Origin: an uncultured Eubacteriales bacterium
Lineage (GTDB): Bacteria > Bacillota_A > Clostridia > Peptostreptococcales > Anaerovoracaceae
NCBI GenBank assembly: GCA_902790885.1
Contig: CADATR010000040.1
Location: 1-12,321 of the forward strand
Direction: 5' to 3'
Length of the DNA stretch: 12,321 nt
Shown here: positions 1-7,310 of the stretch, piece by piece
Layout of the letters: every line of letters starts with the position of its first letter
Position numbering within the stretch: the first letter of the stretch is position 1
Notes under the pieces: model-generated
What the model was told of the DNA's origin: nothing
What the model saw: only the letters and a program-made list of their open reading frames with translations
The model's database searches: none
Position numbers and translations under genes: made by a program

Positions 1-1286
1 TGACGACGTTCTATCCGTTCCAGTGGGATCTCAACTACGCCAATCCGATGGTTTTCAACGACATGACAGACAACCTGCTCTATCTTGCCAACCGCGGAAT
101 AGACATACTGAGGCTCGATGCCGTGCCGTACATATGGAAGGAGCTGGGTACCAACTGCAGGAACCTGCACCAGGTGCATACGCTTGTCAGAATGATGAAC
201 ATAGCGTGCAGGGTGGTGTGCCCGGGAGTGCTGCTTCTCGGCGAGGTGGTAATGGAGCCGTCAAAGGTTATACCGTACTTCGGAACCGAAGAAAAGCCTG
301 AGTGCGACATGCTGTATAATGTCACAACGATGGCGAGCATATGGCATACGCTGGCAACGCGCGATGTAAAGCTGCTGAAGCATCAGCTGAGACATGTGGA
401 GCACCTGCCTTCGAATTGTGTTTTCCAGAATTACCTGAGATGTCATGATGACATTGGCTGGGGACTGGAATATGACTATCTCGGCGTATTCGGGATCAGC
501 GAGGCAGCGCACAAGAAATACCTGAATGACTGGCTGAGCGGCAGGGCGCCTGGAAGTCCGTCCAGAGGAGAACTGTATAACGACTCCGAGTGGATGCAGG
601 ACGCCAGACTTTGCGGCACCACGGCATCGCTCTGCGGAATCGAAGCGGCCGAATATGAGCAGAACGAGGGTGCGCTCGAGCTCGCTGTGGCGGCAGACCT
701 GATGCTGCACGCATGCATGATTACACTCAGGGGCATACCGGTCATATACAGCGGTGATGAGATCGCTGAACTCAACGACTACAGCTATCATGACGATCCG
801 GGAAGATCCGCGGACAGCAGAAACCTTCACAGGGGCAGGATGAACTGGGATCTCGCAGCGTCGCGATATGATGAAAGCACAGCGACCGGAAAGGTATTCA
901 GCGGAATCAGGCAGATGATGATGATCCGCAAGTACAACAACATATTCCATTCAGACGCCAAGGTATATGTAGTCGAAACCGGTGATGACAGAGTGCTTGG
1001 CCTTTCGAGGGAATATGACGGAAAGAGGATGCTGGCGCTGTTCAACTTCTCACCTGACCGGGTAAGGACAGAGATAGTCACTTCGGACCGCATAGACATG
1101 ACAGCTCCTGACAGGGAATACATCAAGGGCGAAGGGCCTATGAGCGAATACTGGCTGGAGCCGTACGGCTATCGCTGGCTGCTGGAGACAGACAAACCTG
1201 AAAAGAAGGTTTCACATAAGGCAAAAAAAGGCTCAGGAAAAGCAAAATGGCAGGGCGAATTTGATCCTGCCGGCGCAGTTAAATGA
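1..1286 (+). CDS. Amylosucrase-like GH13 glucosyltransferase (N-terminus cut off by window edge)
   Basis: The reading frame is open from base 3, and 427 residues are visible. Amylosucrase transfers the glucosyl unit of sucrose to an alpha-1,4-glucan and releases fructose. The visible start TTFYPFQWDLNYANP, the nucleophile motif DILRLDAV (Asp at 117-119), the acid/base Glu in LLGEVV (243-245) and the CHDDIGW stabiliser motif (Asp at 447-449) match Neisseria-type amylosucrase closely in order and spacing. By comparison with that ~636-residue enzyme, roughly 245 residues of N-terminal domain and early barrel lie outside the window. The C-terminal beta domain is present. It is followed by an unusual lysine-rich tail of about 30 residues (from about 1190). 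The fructokinase starts 15 bp downstream, so the two are probably co-transcribed and together use sucrose. Other GH13_4 specificities, such as sucrose hydrolase or isomerase-type activities, cannot be excluded. No signal peptide can be judged. Confidence 0.9.
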   Translation, partial: TTFYPFQWDLNYANPMVFNDMTDNLLYLANRGIDILRLDAVPYIWKELGTNCRNLHQVHTLVRMMNIACRVVCPGVLLLGEVVMEPSKVIPYFGTEEKPECDMLYNVTTMASIWHTLATRDVKLLKHQLRHVEHLPSNCVFQNYLRCHDDIGWGLEYDYLGVFGISEAAHKKYLNDWLSGRAPGSPSRGELYNDSEWMQDARLCGTTASLCGIEAAEYEQNEGALELAVAADLMLHACMITLRGIPVIYSGDEIAELNDYSYHDDPGRSADSRNLHRGRMNWDLAASRYDESTATGKVFSGIRQMMMIRKYNNIFHSDAKVYVVETGDDRVLGLSREYDGKRMLALFNFSPDRVRTEIVTSDRIDMTAPDREYIKGEGPMSEYWLEPYGYRWLLETDKPEKKVSHKAKKGSGKAKWQGEFDPAGAVK

Positions 1287-1301
1287 TATAAGGAGGATGA
1301 G

Positions 1302-2243
1302 ATGGCAGATATAATCACACTCGGGGAATTACTTATCGACCTTACACAGAGCGGCTCGGATGAGAACGGCAACGGATGCTTTGTTGCATATCCGGGCGGA
1401 GCGCCGGCAAATGTAGCCGTTGCAGCATCAAGGCTGGGCGCTTCAACAGGATTTATCGGCAAGGTAGGAAATGACGCGTTCGGACGCAGCCTTGCGGATG
1501 TACTGAAACAGGACAATGTAGACATCAGGGGACTGTATTATGACGATGATCAGCCTACAACGATGGCTATCGTTTCGGTGGATGCTGACGGCGAGAGGGA
1601 CTTCTCTTTCTACAGAAAGCCGGGCGCGGACACACAGCTGACCGTTGATGAGGCCATAGGAGCCCTGTCGGAAGATCTTCCGAAGATACTGCACGTAGGC
1701 TCGCTTTCGATGACTACTTCTCCGGGAAAGGAAGCCTGCGAAGAGGCTGTCAGATACGCCAGGGAAAATGGTTCGGTAATAAGCTATGACCCTAATTACA
1801 GGGCAGCGCTCTGGGATACTGAAGAGCACGCGGTCGAAATGATGAAATCGCTTCTCCCGTACGCGGATATCCTTAAGGTTTCAGACGAAGAAATGGTGAT
1901 GCTGACCGGAACCGATGACTTTGAGGAGGGAAGCCGCATACTTGCTGAGTACGGATGCGGGATCGTGCTGGTTACTCTCGGCGGAGACGGAGTTTTCGTC
2001 CGTATGGGCAGCAAAACGGCAAAGGTGCCGGGATTCAGTGTTACAGTTGCAGATACGAACGGAGCCGGCGACACCTTCCTGGGAGCAATGCTCAAACAGA
2101 TAGCAGACGGAGTCAGTCCTTTAGCGGATGTGTGGGAGCAGATCCTGAACATGGTGCGCTACGCAAACAAGGCGGCATCGATCACATGCACAAGGCACGG
2201 CGCTATACCGGCTATGCCGACAGCAGAAGAAGTCGTACTATAA
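1302..2243 (+). CDS. Fructokinase, PfkB/ribokinase family
   Basis: This 313-residue carbohydrate kinase is full length for the family. It phosphorylates a sugar, most likely fructose to fructose 6-phosphate with ATP, in the cytoplasm. PfkB signature 1 is seen as GGAPANVAVAASRLG from residue 32. Signature 2 is DTNGAGDTFLGA from residue 251, with the catalytic base Asp257 in the GAGD anion hole. The N-terminal ITLGELLIDL strand and the YRKPGAD substrate-lid segment are typical of fructokinases. The ATG has an AAGGAGG ribosome binding site a few bases upstream and lies 15 bp after the amylosucrase stop. That placement supports fructose, the by-product of amylosucrase, as substrate. A different ketose or 2-keto-3-deoxygluconate specificity is less likely but possible. 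A large palindrome begins about 14 bp after the stop. Confidence 0.92.
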   Translation: MADIITLGELLIDLTQSGSDENGNGCFVAYPGGAPANVAVAASRLGASTGFIGKVGNDAFGRSLADVLKQDNVDIRGLYYDDDQPTTMAIVSVDADGERDFSFYRKPGADTQLTVDEAIGALSEDLPKILHVGSLSMTTSPGKEACEEAVRYARENGSVISYDPNYRAALWDTEEHAVEMMKSLLPYADILKVSDEEMVMLTGTDDFEEGSRILAEYGCGIVLVTLGGDGVFVRMGSKTAKVPGFSVTVADTNGAGDTFLGAMLKQIADGVSPLADVWEQILNMVRYANKAASITCTRHGAIPAMPTAEEVVL

Positions 2244-2256
2244 TAAACTGATACAT

Positions 2257-2464
2257 AAAAAAACGGAGGTGCTGTCAGAAGCGAACACTCCGCAGAAAAT
2301 TCAGAAGCATACCGCGGCAACGCTCTGACAACTGAAGGAACCGCGGGAACTGGAGCTCCGCACGCTTGCAGCGGAGCGGAATTCCCACGGGCCATCGGAA
2401 GAGCGGTGAAGCGGCATATGCTTCGGATTTTTGAGGACGTTCGCAGCTGACAGCATCTCCGTTT
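2257..2464. repeat. ~205-bp nested palindrome between convergent genes (cruciform / bidirectional terminator candidate)
   Basis: Almost the whole gap between the two convergent stop codons is one imperfect inverted repeat. The outer arms 2261-2286 and 2439-2464 pair at 23 of 26 positions. Further in, GAAGCATA (2304-2311) pairs with TATGCTTC (2417-2424). CCGCGGGAA (2341-2349) pairs with TTCCCACGG (2382-2390) at 8 of 9. GCTCCGC (2355-2361) pairs perfectly with GCGGAGC (2371-2377) around a 9-nt apical loop. All arms share nearly the same centre (about 2363-2366), so they form a single long interrupted hairpin. On the minus strand the hairpin runs into a T7 tract (complement of 2257-2263), which suggests termination of the leftward operon. 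The plus-strand exit has only a short T-run. The size and mosaic stem exceed what a terminator needs, so it could also be a MITE or REP-like palindromic element. No convincing target-site duplication was seen. Confidence 0.8.
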
Positions 2465-2467
2465 ATG

Positions 2468-3976
2468 TTATGCTCTTATACTATATTGCACTTTTTCAAG
2501 GTCGGCATCGAGTGAAGCTTCTGCTCCATTGCAGCGCCATGTTATGAACAGCCTGCTTCCGTCCGCTTTTACGCTTATTTCAGCATCAGGACTGAATGCC
2601 GGATGGCTGTTGCGAAGTCTCAGCAGCTCTATCTGCTTTTTCACCGAATCACGGCTCAGAGCCTCTGCTGCCTTTTCTGCTGAATAATTAGTCCTGTTGA
2701 TCTCCTTATGTCCGCCCGGACCGGCTTTTCTTACTGCTTCATAGTCATTGCTGCCGCCCAGAAGGTCGAGGTACCATATCTGCGGCTTTCCCGGCATGAA
2801 GAGCTGTATGGCGCGGGCAAGAAGGAGCGCGTCCTCATCATCACCGAGCGCGCTGAGATAGGTGGAATTGACCTGATAGTACATGTTTTTCTGTCCGTGA
2901 AGGTCCTTTACGTATCCGCCGCGCTGCTTGAGTATGGCGATGAGTTCATCTATGCGTTCATCAGGCAGAAGACCCTTAAGGTCGAGCATTGGTATGCCGT
3001 CATGGCATCCCAGCATGTTGACCGTACGCATCCCGCTGTCTATGATCTCATTTGCCCAGGCTTCAAGGCGCTCCGCGTTTGCCGATTCGAGCGCGTCGAT
3101 CAGAAGACCCGGCAGGAAGAAATCATAAACGTGATAGCCTTTTTCCGCCAGCACCCGGTATACGCCTTCTGCGTATGCAGCATGGATCTCAGGCAGCAGA
3201 GACAGCCCGTATCTGTCGGCGATCTCCTGAATGCTCCGGAGAAGTTCCCATGTCTCGGGCTCGTTTATGAAATTGCGGCGTCCCGGCGCCTTAGGGGCGT
3301 ATGCAAACGCGTCAAGCCTGATTATCTCGGCTCCGTATGACGCCAGCCTTGCGAGAGTTTCTTCGTAATGCTGCCATACGGATTCCGATTTTATGTTGAG
3401 GTCCATCTGGCCGAGGAAATCCACGCTTCCGTCGTCCTTTTCGATCACTTCCTGATAGAAGGTGTTCCAGTACGGCACCTTGCTTCCGTCCGGAAACGGG
3501 ACCATAAGAATAGGCAGCCCCGGCTTGCGGAAGAACATGTCTTTTATAAGTTCAGGGTCGGGCTGTATGTAGCCGTCTTCTGTCATTTCGCCATGACCAT
3601 CCCAGAAAGCATTCCAGTCTATGAAGAAATCCCTGTATTCGGACTCCCGGCCGTATTTAAGAAGGTCTCTGAACTGCGGCGAACGCACTGAAAGATGATT
3701 CAGTATGAAGTCCAGTTTCAGGCCTATTCCCATGCCGCGAAGAGCCGCGAGGTCTTCCTCTGAGGCTATGACCCCGTTTATACCGTAATCCTGAACGGAA
3801 AAGCCCCTGTCGAGGTCTGTGTTGTAGAGGCTCGGAAGTATGTACATTGAACTGAAAGCACCGCTCAGCTGCGGGCTTTTGAGAAGTCCGGCAATATGCG
3901 AAAGGCTGCCGCCTATGCTGTCGGGATATGCGTTGAGCATGGGACCGATACCGGCCGGTCTGTTATCTGCTTTCAT
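2468..3976 (-). CDS. GH13_18 sucrose phosphorylase-family enzyme (glucoside phosphorylase)
   Basis: This 502-residue enzyme matches the length and motif order of the sucrose phosphorylase family, which cleaves sucrose or a related alpha-glucoside with phosphate to give alpha-glucose 1-phosphate. Visible features are the early AYPDSIGG segment, the conserved DFILNHLS loop, nucleophile Asp222 in IIRLDAFAYA, acid/base Glu263 in LLPEIH, and stabiliser Asp326 in GCHDGI. The late segment is YQVNSTYLSALGDDEDALLLARAIQLFMPG. The loop that reads GRDINRHYY in sucrose phosphorylases is here GHKEINRTNYS. Acceptor specificity (fructose, fructose 6-phosphate, glycerate, glycerol) is therefore open. I chose ATG 3976 because AGGAGG sits 4 bases upstream; a GTG at 4000 is an alternative. 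The start overlaps the kinase stop by 14 bp, which indicates translational coupling. No signal peptide is seen, so it should act in the cytoplasm. Confidence 0.88.
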   Translation of the reverse strand: MKADNRPAGIGPMLNAYPDSIGGSLSHIAGLLKSPQLSGAFSSMYILPSLYNTDLDRGFSVQDYGINGVIASEEDLAALRGMGIGLKLDFILNHLSVRSPQFRDLLKYGRESEYRDFFIDWNAFWDGHGEMTEDGYIQPDPELIKDMFFRKPGLPILMVPFPDGSKVPYWNTFYQEVIEKDDGSVDFLGQMDLNIKSESVWQHYEETLARLASYGAEIIRLDAFAYAPKAPGRRNFINEPETWELLRSIQEIADRYGLSLLPEIHAAYAEGVYRVLAEKGYHVYDFFLPGLLIDALESANAERLEAWANEIIDSGMRTVNMLGCHDGIPMLDLKGLLPDERIDELIAILKQRGGYVKDLHGQKNMYYQVNSTYLSALGDDEDALLLARAIQLFMPGKPQIWYLDLLGGSNDYEAVRKAGPGGHKEINRTNYSAEKAAEALSRDSVKKQIELLRLRNSHPAFSPDAEISVKADGSRLFITWRCNGAEASLDADLEKVQYSIRA

Positions 3977-4760
3977 TGATCCTCCTGAGATACTCTTCAC
4001 AGCTTATGATCTCGCCCTGCTTTGACAGTATGATCTTCGCCTTATGAGCCTGCGAAGTCAGCAGGTCCTGTTCCATTCCCAGCACCATCGTTATGAACGG
4101 GCTGTCAGGAGCCTTGTCTCTGTTCCTTTCGATGCGGTGGGCGAGGGTCTCGGCAGGAGTGCTGCCGAGCAGTATAGGTATGTCGATGCCGCGCAGGTTA
4201 TCGTTGTTGCCGTGTGTCCACTCGAGCATGAGCACATTTACATTGCTGAAGTCAACAGGTTCATACCACAGCTCGGTCTCCGTGCGCCCCATGCGCCTGA
4301 GGAATATGGTTGGCTCACCTGCGTGGAAAAGCCGGATTATCTCATTGACTTCCTTGAAATTGATCTCAAGCTCGGAGCCGAGATAAGCACGCAGAGCGGC
4401 CTCGCCGCCTTCAGCATATACGCGCTCGCGCTCCATGTCGTTATATTTCGGGATGCGGTGAGGATAATTGTCACCTGACATCGTGTAGGTGCCGATGCCC
4501 GAACTGTTCAGATAGAAGCTGAGCAGAGAAGCGGTCTCTGACTTGCCTACGCCTGATCCTCCGCATACGGATACTACTGTTTTTCTGTTTTCCGGACTGC
4601 CCCCGGCCCGCTTTTCGATCTCTGAGATAAGCTCCGGGTATATGGTCTGGGCCTTCAGAATGTGATCATGCTTTATATGCACGCTGTCTCCCGGCATGTC
4701 TCCGTGAGGTATCGAATCAGGGAGGGCAGGGACGGTGCTGCTGCGTTTGCTTTTATCCAT
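3963..4760 (-). CDS. P-loop small-molecule kinase (uridine kinase/phosphoribulokinase-like fold)
   Basis: This 265-residue protein has a clear Walker A motif, GGSGVGKS, at residues 67-74, after a ~60-residue extension and a strand (TVVSVC). Downstream, TMSGDNYPHRIPKYNDMERER resembles the substrate-binding DxFY-type loop of uridine kinases and phosphoribulokinases. VLMLEWTHGN sits where their Walker B strand lies. HRIERNRDK looks like a lid region with Arg residues contacting ATP. I do not recognise the exact family. The substrate is probably a small hydroxylated compound, perhaps the sugar or acceptor released by the adjacent phosphorylase, since the two genes overlap and are evidently co-expressed. 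The ATG at 4760 has AAAGGA 8 bases upstream. It could instead be a regulatory or nucleotide-handling P-loop protein. The kinase call is moderately sure; the substrate is inference. Confidence 0.72.
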   Translation of the reverse strand: MDKSKRSSTVPALPDSIPHGDMPGDSVHIKHDHILKAQTIYPELISEIEKRAGGSPENRKTVVSVCGGSGVGKSETASLLSFYLNSSGIGTYTMSGDNYPHRIPKYNDMERERVYAEGGEAALRAYLGSELEINFKEVNEIIRLFHAGEPTIFLRRMGRTETELWYEPVDFSNVNVLMLEWTHGNNDNLRGIDIPILLGSTPAETLAHRIERNRDKAPDSPFITMVLGMEQDLLTSQAHKAKIILSKQGEIISCEEYLRRINESR

Positions 4761-4803
4761 AAATAAGGTCCTTTCTGAATAGTGATGAGTCGTTCATACT
4801 TTA

Positions 4804-5643
4804 TCATTTAGGAGGTTCAACGTCCAGCACGAAAAGGCGCGACAGCAGATATCCTGCAAGGATCCCTGCGGCGGGGACGGTAAGGGCATACAGTATGAGT
4901 CCTGCCGGTATGCCGGCAGCTTGCTGTACGGTACTTACCACAGGCTGAGGAGATATATGGTAAGGGTTCAGATAGAACATCGCGGCCCAGTCATGTGCAA
5001 CAGAAGGATGCGCGGCCCGTATCGCCGGCATGATGTGCTCAGCTGCTGTATTGATCCCCAGAGCGGCCAGGCACATTGCAGAATAAAGCGCCGCCGCGCC
5101 GCGCCGGCCGCGCTGACCTGTGTCCGCACTCCCTGTCATCAGTATCAGGAGGCTGATAAACAGCAGGAGCCCGTGCCACACAAAGCCATGGACTGTAAGC
5201 GATATATATGGACGGAGCATGTCCTCAGGCCAGATAAGTGCAGCTGCCGCACTCACAAATGTGTAACCTCCCATGAAGGTCATCGCCGGGACGCGCAGCC
5301 CGTCTTTCATCAGCGGCAGCAGAACGCAGAGGTACATCGGCACGGAGCAGAGCTGGAACGGGAAGAACCACAGATCGAACGCCCCGTCATTAACTATATA
5401 GTAAAGAAAAAGCTGCTTATAGGCTTCGAGCAGCACAAGGACGCAGCCGGTAAGGAAAAGTACGGTGGTGATGTCTTTTTTGCCGGCGTCACGGCGCGCA
5501 AAACAGACGGCCGCCGCTGCAGCGGAAGCTGCTGCTAAAAGGGCCGAGATGATGTGGAAGCTGCCGAAAAGCTGCGGAGCTTCCATGCTCCACGCGGTCT
5601 TATCCAGTAAGCAGATGATAATGTCTTCCATCGCAAAAATCAT
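4804..5643 (-). CDS. Multi-pass membrane protein, YwaF/TIGR02206-like
   Basis: This is a very hydrophobic protein of about 279 residues with six or seven predicted transmembrane segments and a short charged C-terminus (DVEPPK). Several motifs recall the YwaF/TIGR02206 integral membrane family: FFPFQLCSVPMYLC in the middle, the SLTVHGFVWHGLLLF helix with its two histidines, and MFYLNPYHISPQP near the end. The molecular function of that bacterial family is not established to my knowledge. It is the first gene of a leftward run, with 43 bp to the kinase gene. The start is uncertain: TTG 5667, ATG 5643 and ATG 5631 are in frame and none has a good ribosome binding site. I chose 5643; MEDIIICLL at 5631 is equally plausible. 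A transport or envelope role for the glucoside operon is only inference. Confidence 0.68.
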   Translation of the reverse strand: MIFAMEDIIICLLDKTAWSMEAPQLFGSFHIISALLAAASAAAAAVCFARRDAGKKDITTVLFLTGCVLVLLEAYKQLFLYYIVNDGAFDLWFFPFQLCSVPMYLCVLLPLMKDGLRVPAMTFMGGYTFVSAAAALIWPEDMLRPYISLTVHGFVWHGLLLFISLLILMTGSADTGQRGRRGAAALYSAMCLAALGINTAAEHIMPAIRAAHPSVAHDWAAMFYLNPYHISPQPVVSTVQQAAGIPAGLILYALTVPAAGILAGYLLSRLFVLDVEPPK

Positions 5644-5667
5644 ACTCTGTATGAAAAGCAAAAGCAA

Positions 5668-5714
5668 TTCAAGATTAGGGTTGACAATCTTGGAACTGAC
5701 GTTTTATTGTTAAC
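5668..5714 (+). promoter_or_regulatory. Divergent-gap promoter with two overlapping inverted repeats (operator candidates)
   Basis: TTGACA (5681-5686) and TATTGT (5705-5710), 18 bp apart, make a plausible sigma-70 promoter for the first GntR gene. Two palindromes overlap it. CAAGATT/AATCTTG (5670-5676 and 5686-5692) is a perfect 7-bp inverted repeat with a 9-bp spacer. GTTGACAAT/ATTGTTAAC (5680-5688 and 5706-5714) matches at 8 of 9 and covers both promoter boxes. Their position suggests binding by one or both adjacent regulators and joint control of both divergent units. No clear promoter for the leftward operon could be placed. Confidence 0.55.
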
Positions 5715-5746
5715 TGCAGAAGGTAGTGGGATACAGAGGACAGGAG

Positions 5747-6472
5747 ATGCGAAAGCGTATACTTTTTAAGGAAGAGGAAGTCGCCCGAGACATAGAGCTG
5801 TACATAGAGGAAAAACGGCTCTCCGAGGGGAGCAGGCTGCCGTCGGAAAGGCTGCTTGCTGAAAAATACGGCGTACAGAGAGAAACCATCAGGAGCGCTC
5901 TCAGGGCACTGCTGGGGAAGGGTGTTGTCATCAATAAACCGCGGCAGGGATATTTTGTTGCACCCAGAAAGATAGCGCTTAACCTCGGAGACTTCAGATC
6001 CGTATTGAAAGAGCTGGAAAGAGTCGGGGGCGAAAACAGATCGGAACTGATCGGCTTTGAGATGACAGTCATGAGCAAAAGCCTTTCCGATATCACGGAG
6101 ATGCCTGAAGGCACCATGTGCTGGCAGCTGCTTCGGGTAAGATATGACAGTGAACGTCCGACCTCGGTAGAAAGGTCGTATATTACAGCGGAATATGCTC
6201 CGGATCTCACGAGAGACGATGTTGAAGGCAGGGATAAAGAGCCTCTGCAGGGAAACCGCTTTGATATCACACTGGCCAGTGTTCGTCAGAGGATCACGCA
6301 GGTTTATGGCGGCGCGATGGAGACCGAACTTCTGAAAGTAAAAAGAGACACGCCGCTGCTCAGATATGAGGGACTGGTATACGACGCAGAAGGAAGACTC
6401 ATAGAGTACTTCGACAATCTGATAATACTGGATGGCATAGAGTTCAGCATCAATGACTGCGAGGAACGGTAA
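5747..6472 (+). CDS. GntR/HutC-family transcriptional regulator (first of tandem pair)
   Basis: This 241-residue regulator has an N-terminal winged helix-turn-helix. It runs from about residue 9 to 71 and includes LPSERLLAEKYGVQRETIRSALRALLGKGVV and the wing KPRQGYF. A UTRA-type effector domain (about 80-237) ends in YDAEGRLIEYFDNLIILDGIEFSI, typical of HutC regulators that sense small metabolites such as phosphosugars. ATG 5747 is preferred because GAGGA lies 6 bases upstream; a GTG at 5726 without a good site is the alternative. It is transcribed away from the membrane protein-kinase-phosphorylase operon, from a promoter overlapped by palindromes, so autoregulation and control of that operon are likely. 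The effector is unknown. Confidence 0.9.
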   Translation: MRKRILFKEEEVARDIELYIEEKRLSEGSRLPSERLLAEKYGVQRETIRSALRALLGKGVVINKPRQGYFVAPRKIALNLGDFRSVLKELERVGGENRSELIGFEMTVMSKSLSDITEMPEGTMCWQLLRVRYDSERPTSVERSYITAEYAPDLTRDDVEGRDKEPLQGNRFDITLASVRQRITQVYGGAMETELLKVKRDTPLLRYEGLVYDAEGRLIEYFDNLIILDGIEFSINDCEER

Positions 6473-6489
6473 AGGGGCACGGAAAGATC

Positions 6490-7206
6490 ATGAAAAGGGA
6501 AAGGGGACTATATAAGCGCATAGGAGACCGGATACTTGAGGATTTCGGAGAGCTTCTTGAAGGTGAAATGCTGCCGGGAGAAAGAACACTCGCGGAGAAG
6601 TATTCCGTAAAGCGCTCCACCATCCAGTACGCACTTGGAAATCTCGCGGAAAAGGGCCTTGTGGTGCGCATCAGAGGAAAGGGTACCTACCTGCGCAAAA
6701 GCAACAAAGGCGTGCTTAACATCAGCGATGATGCGCTTAAAGGTACTGCGGAGCTCATACGCTCATACGGTGTCAAGATAAAGAATGTGGTGCTGGTAAG
6801 CGGCACTGTGACAGGAAACAGATTTCTCGAGAGCAAGCTTGGCCTGCAGAGCGGAGAGCCCGTATTCGTGCTCCACAGAGTCAGATACGGGAATAATGAG
6901 CCGCTCATAATAGAGTATACTTATCTGCCAAAAAAGTATTTCCCGGGGATCGAAGGGATAGACTTCAGGATGGTGCCTCTGTCTGATTTTATGAGATCCC
7001 GCGGACGCCAGCCTGAAAAATACAACAAAAAATTCAGGTTTGTAAAGCTGTTTCCAAAGGAGGCAAGATATCTTGAACTCCCGGTGGATGCCCCGGCGTT
7101 CATTTTTGAAATGACGGGATTCGACTCGGGCGGGCACATAGTGGAATATACGGAAAACTATGTGCGCAGTGATAAAACGGAATTCAGCATTACGACGAAG
7201 CTCTGA
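6490..7206 (+). CDS. GntR/HutC-family transcriptional regulator (second of tandem pair)
   Basis: This 238-residue protein has a GntR winged helix (residues 8-68) with LPGERTLAEKYSVKRSTIQYALGNLAEKGLVVRIRGKGTYL, then a UTRA domain from about 75 to the end. The end reads FDSGGHIVEYTENYVRSDKTEFSI, which mirrors the end of the preceding regulator. It starts 17 bp after that gene with GGAAAG as a weak ribosome binding site, so the two are surely co-transcribed. The two proteins look like diverged paralogues: the recognition helices differ (QRETIRSAL against KRSTIQYAL), so they may read different operators or form heterodimers. No convincing terminator follows directly. Regulation of the divergent glucoside operon is inferred from position. 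Confidence 0.9.
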   Translation: MKRERGLYKRIGDRILEDFGELLEGEMLPGERTLAEKYSVKRSTIQYALGNLAEKGLVVRIRGKGTYLRKSNKGVLNISDDALKGTAELIRSYGVKIKNVVLVSGTVTGNRFLESKLGLQSGEPVFVLHRVRYGNNEPLIIEYTYLPKKYFPGIEGIDFRMVPLSDFMRSRGRQPEKYNKKFRFVKLFPKEARYLELPVDAPAFIFEMTGFDSGGHIVEYTENYVRSDKTEFSITTKL

Positions 7207-7293
7207 GTGAATTGCCTTCAGGGGTCTGGTATAGAAAAAACAACCAGCTGGCCGGAAAAAATTTTGACTCTTTTAATTTATATCTGAGAAAAC

Positions 7294-7309
7294 CCTATTA
7301 TAATATAGG
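7294..7309 (+). promoter_or_regulatory. -10 box TATAAT centred in a perfect palindrome
   Basis: CCTAT (7294-7298) and ATAGG (7305-7309) are perfect inverted repeats whose 6-bp centre is a consensus TATAAT (7299-7304). The expected start of transcription, about 7311, coincides with the first base of the structured region that follows. No good -35 box is at the usual distance: TTGACT at 7264-7269 is too far. The palindrome could therefore be an operator, or the promoter could depend on an activator. Confidence 0.5.
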
Positions 7310-7310
7310 C

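Noticed and set aside
261..950. 229-codon antisense frame inside the amylosucrase gene
   Set aside because: It is a shadow of a well-supported gene in this codon bias; its Cys/His/Arg-rich composition is not protein-like.
2159..2395. 78-codon open frame on the minus strand over the palindrome
   Set aside because: It covers the end of the fructokinase gene and half of the palindrome, has no ribosome binding site and no family-like sequence.
2236..2485. TACTATA at both sides of the large palindrome (2236-2242 and 2479-2485) as a target-site duplication
   Set aside because: Both copies lie inside the ends of the two coding sequences rather than abutting the palindrome arms, so they look coincidental.
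7264..7269. TTGACT as a -35 box for the structured RNA
   Set aside because: It lies 29 bp from TATAAT, far outside the working spacing, and no other -10 box sits at 16-18 bp.
7284..7309. CTGAGA...ACCC resembling the 5' half of a TPP riboswitch
   Set aside because: The required preceding GGGGTGC stem and the following GAACCTGATC and GCGTAGGGA segments are absent; the match is a short chance one that overlaps the promoter palindrome.
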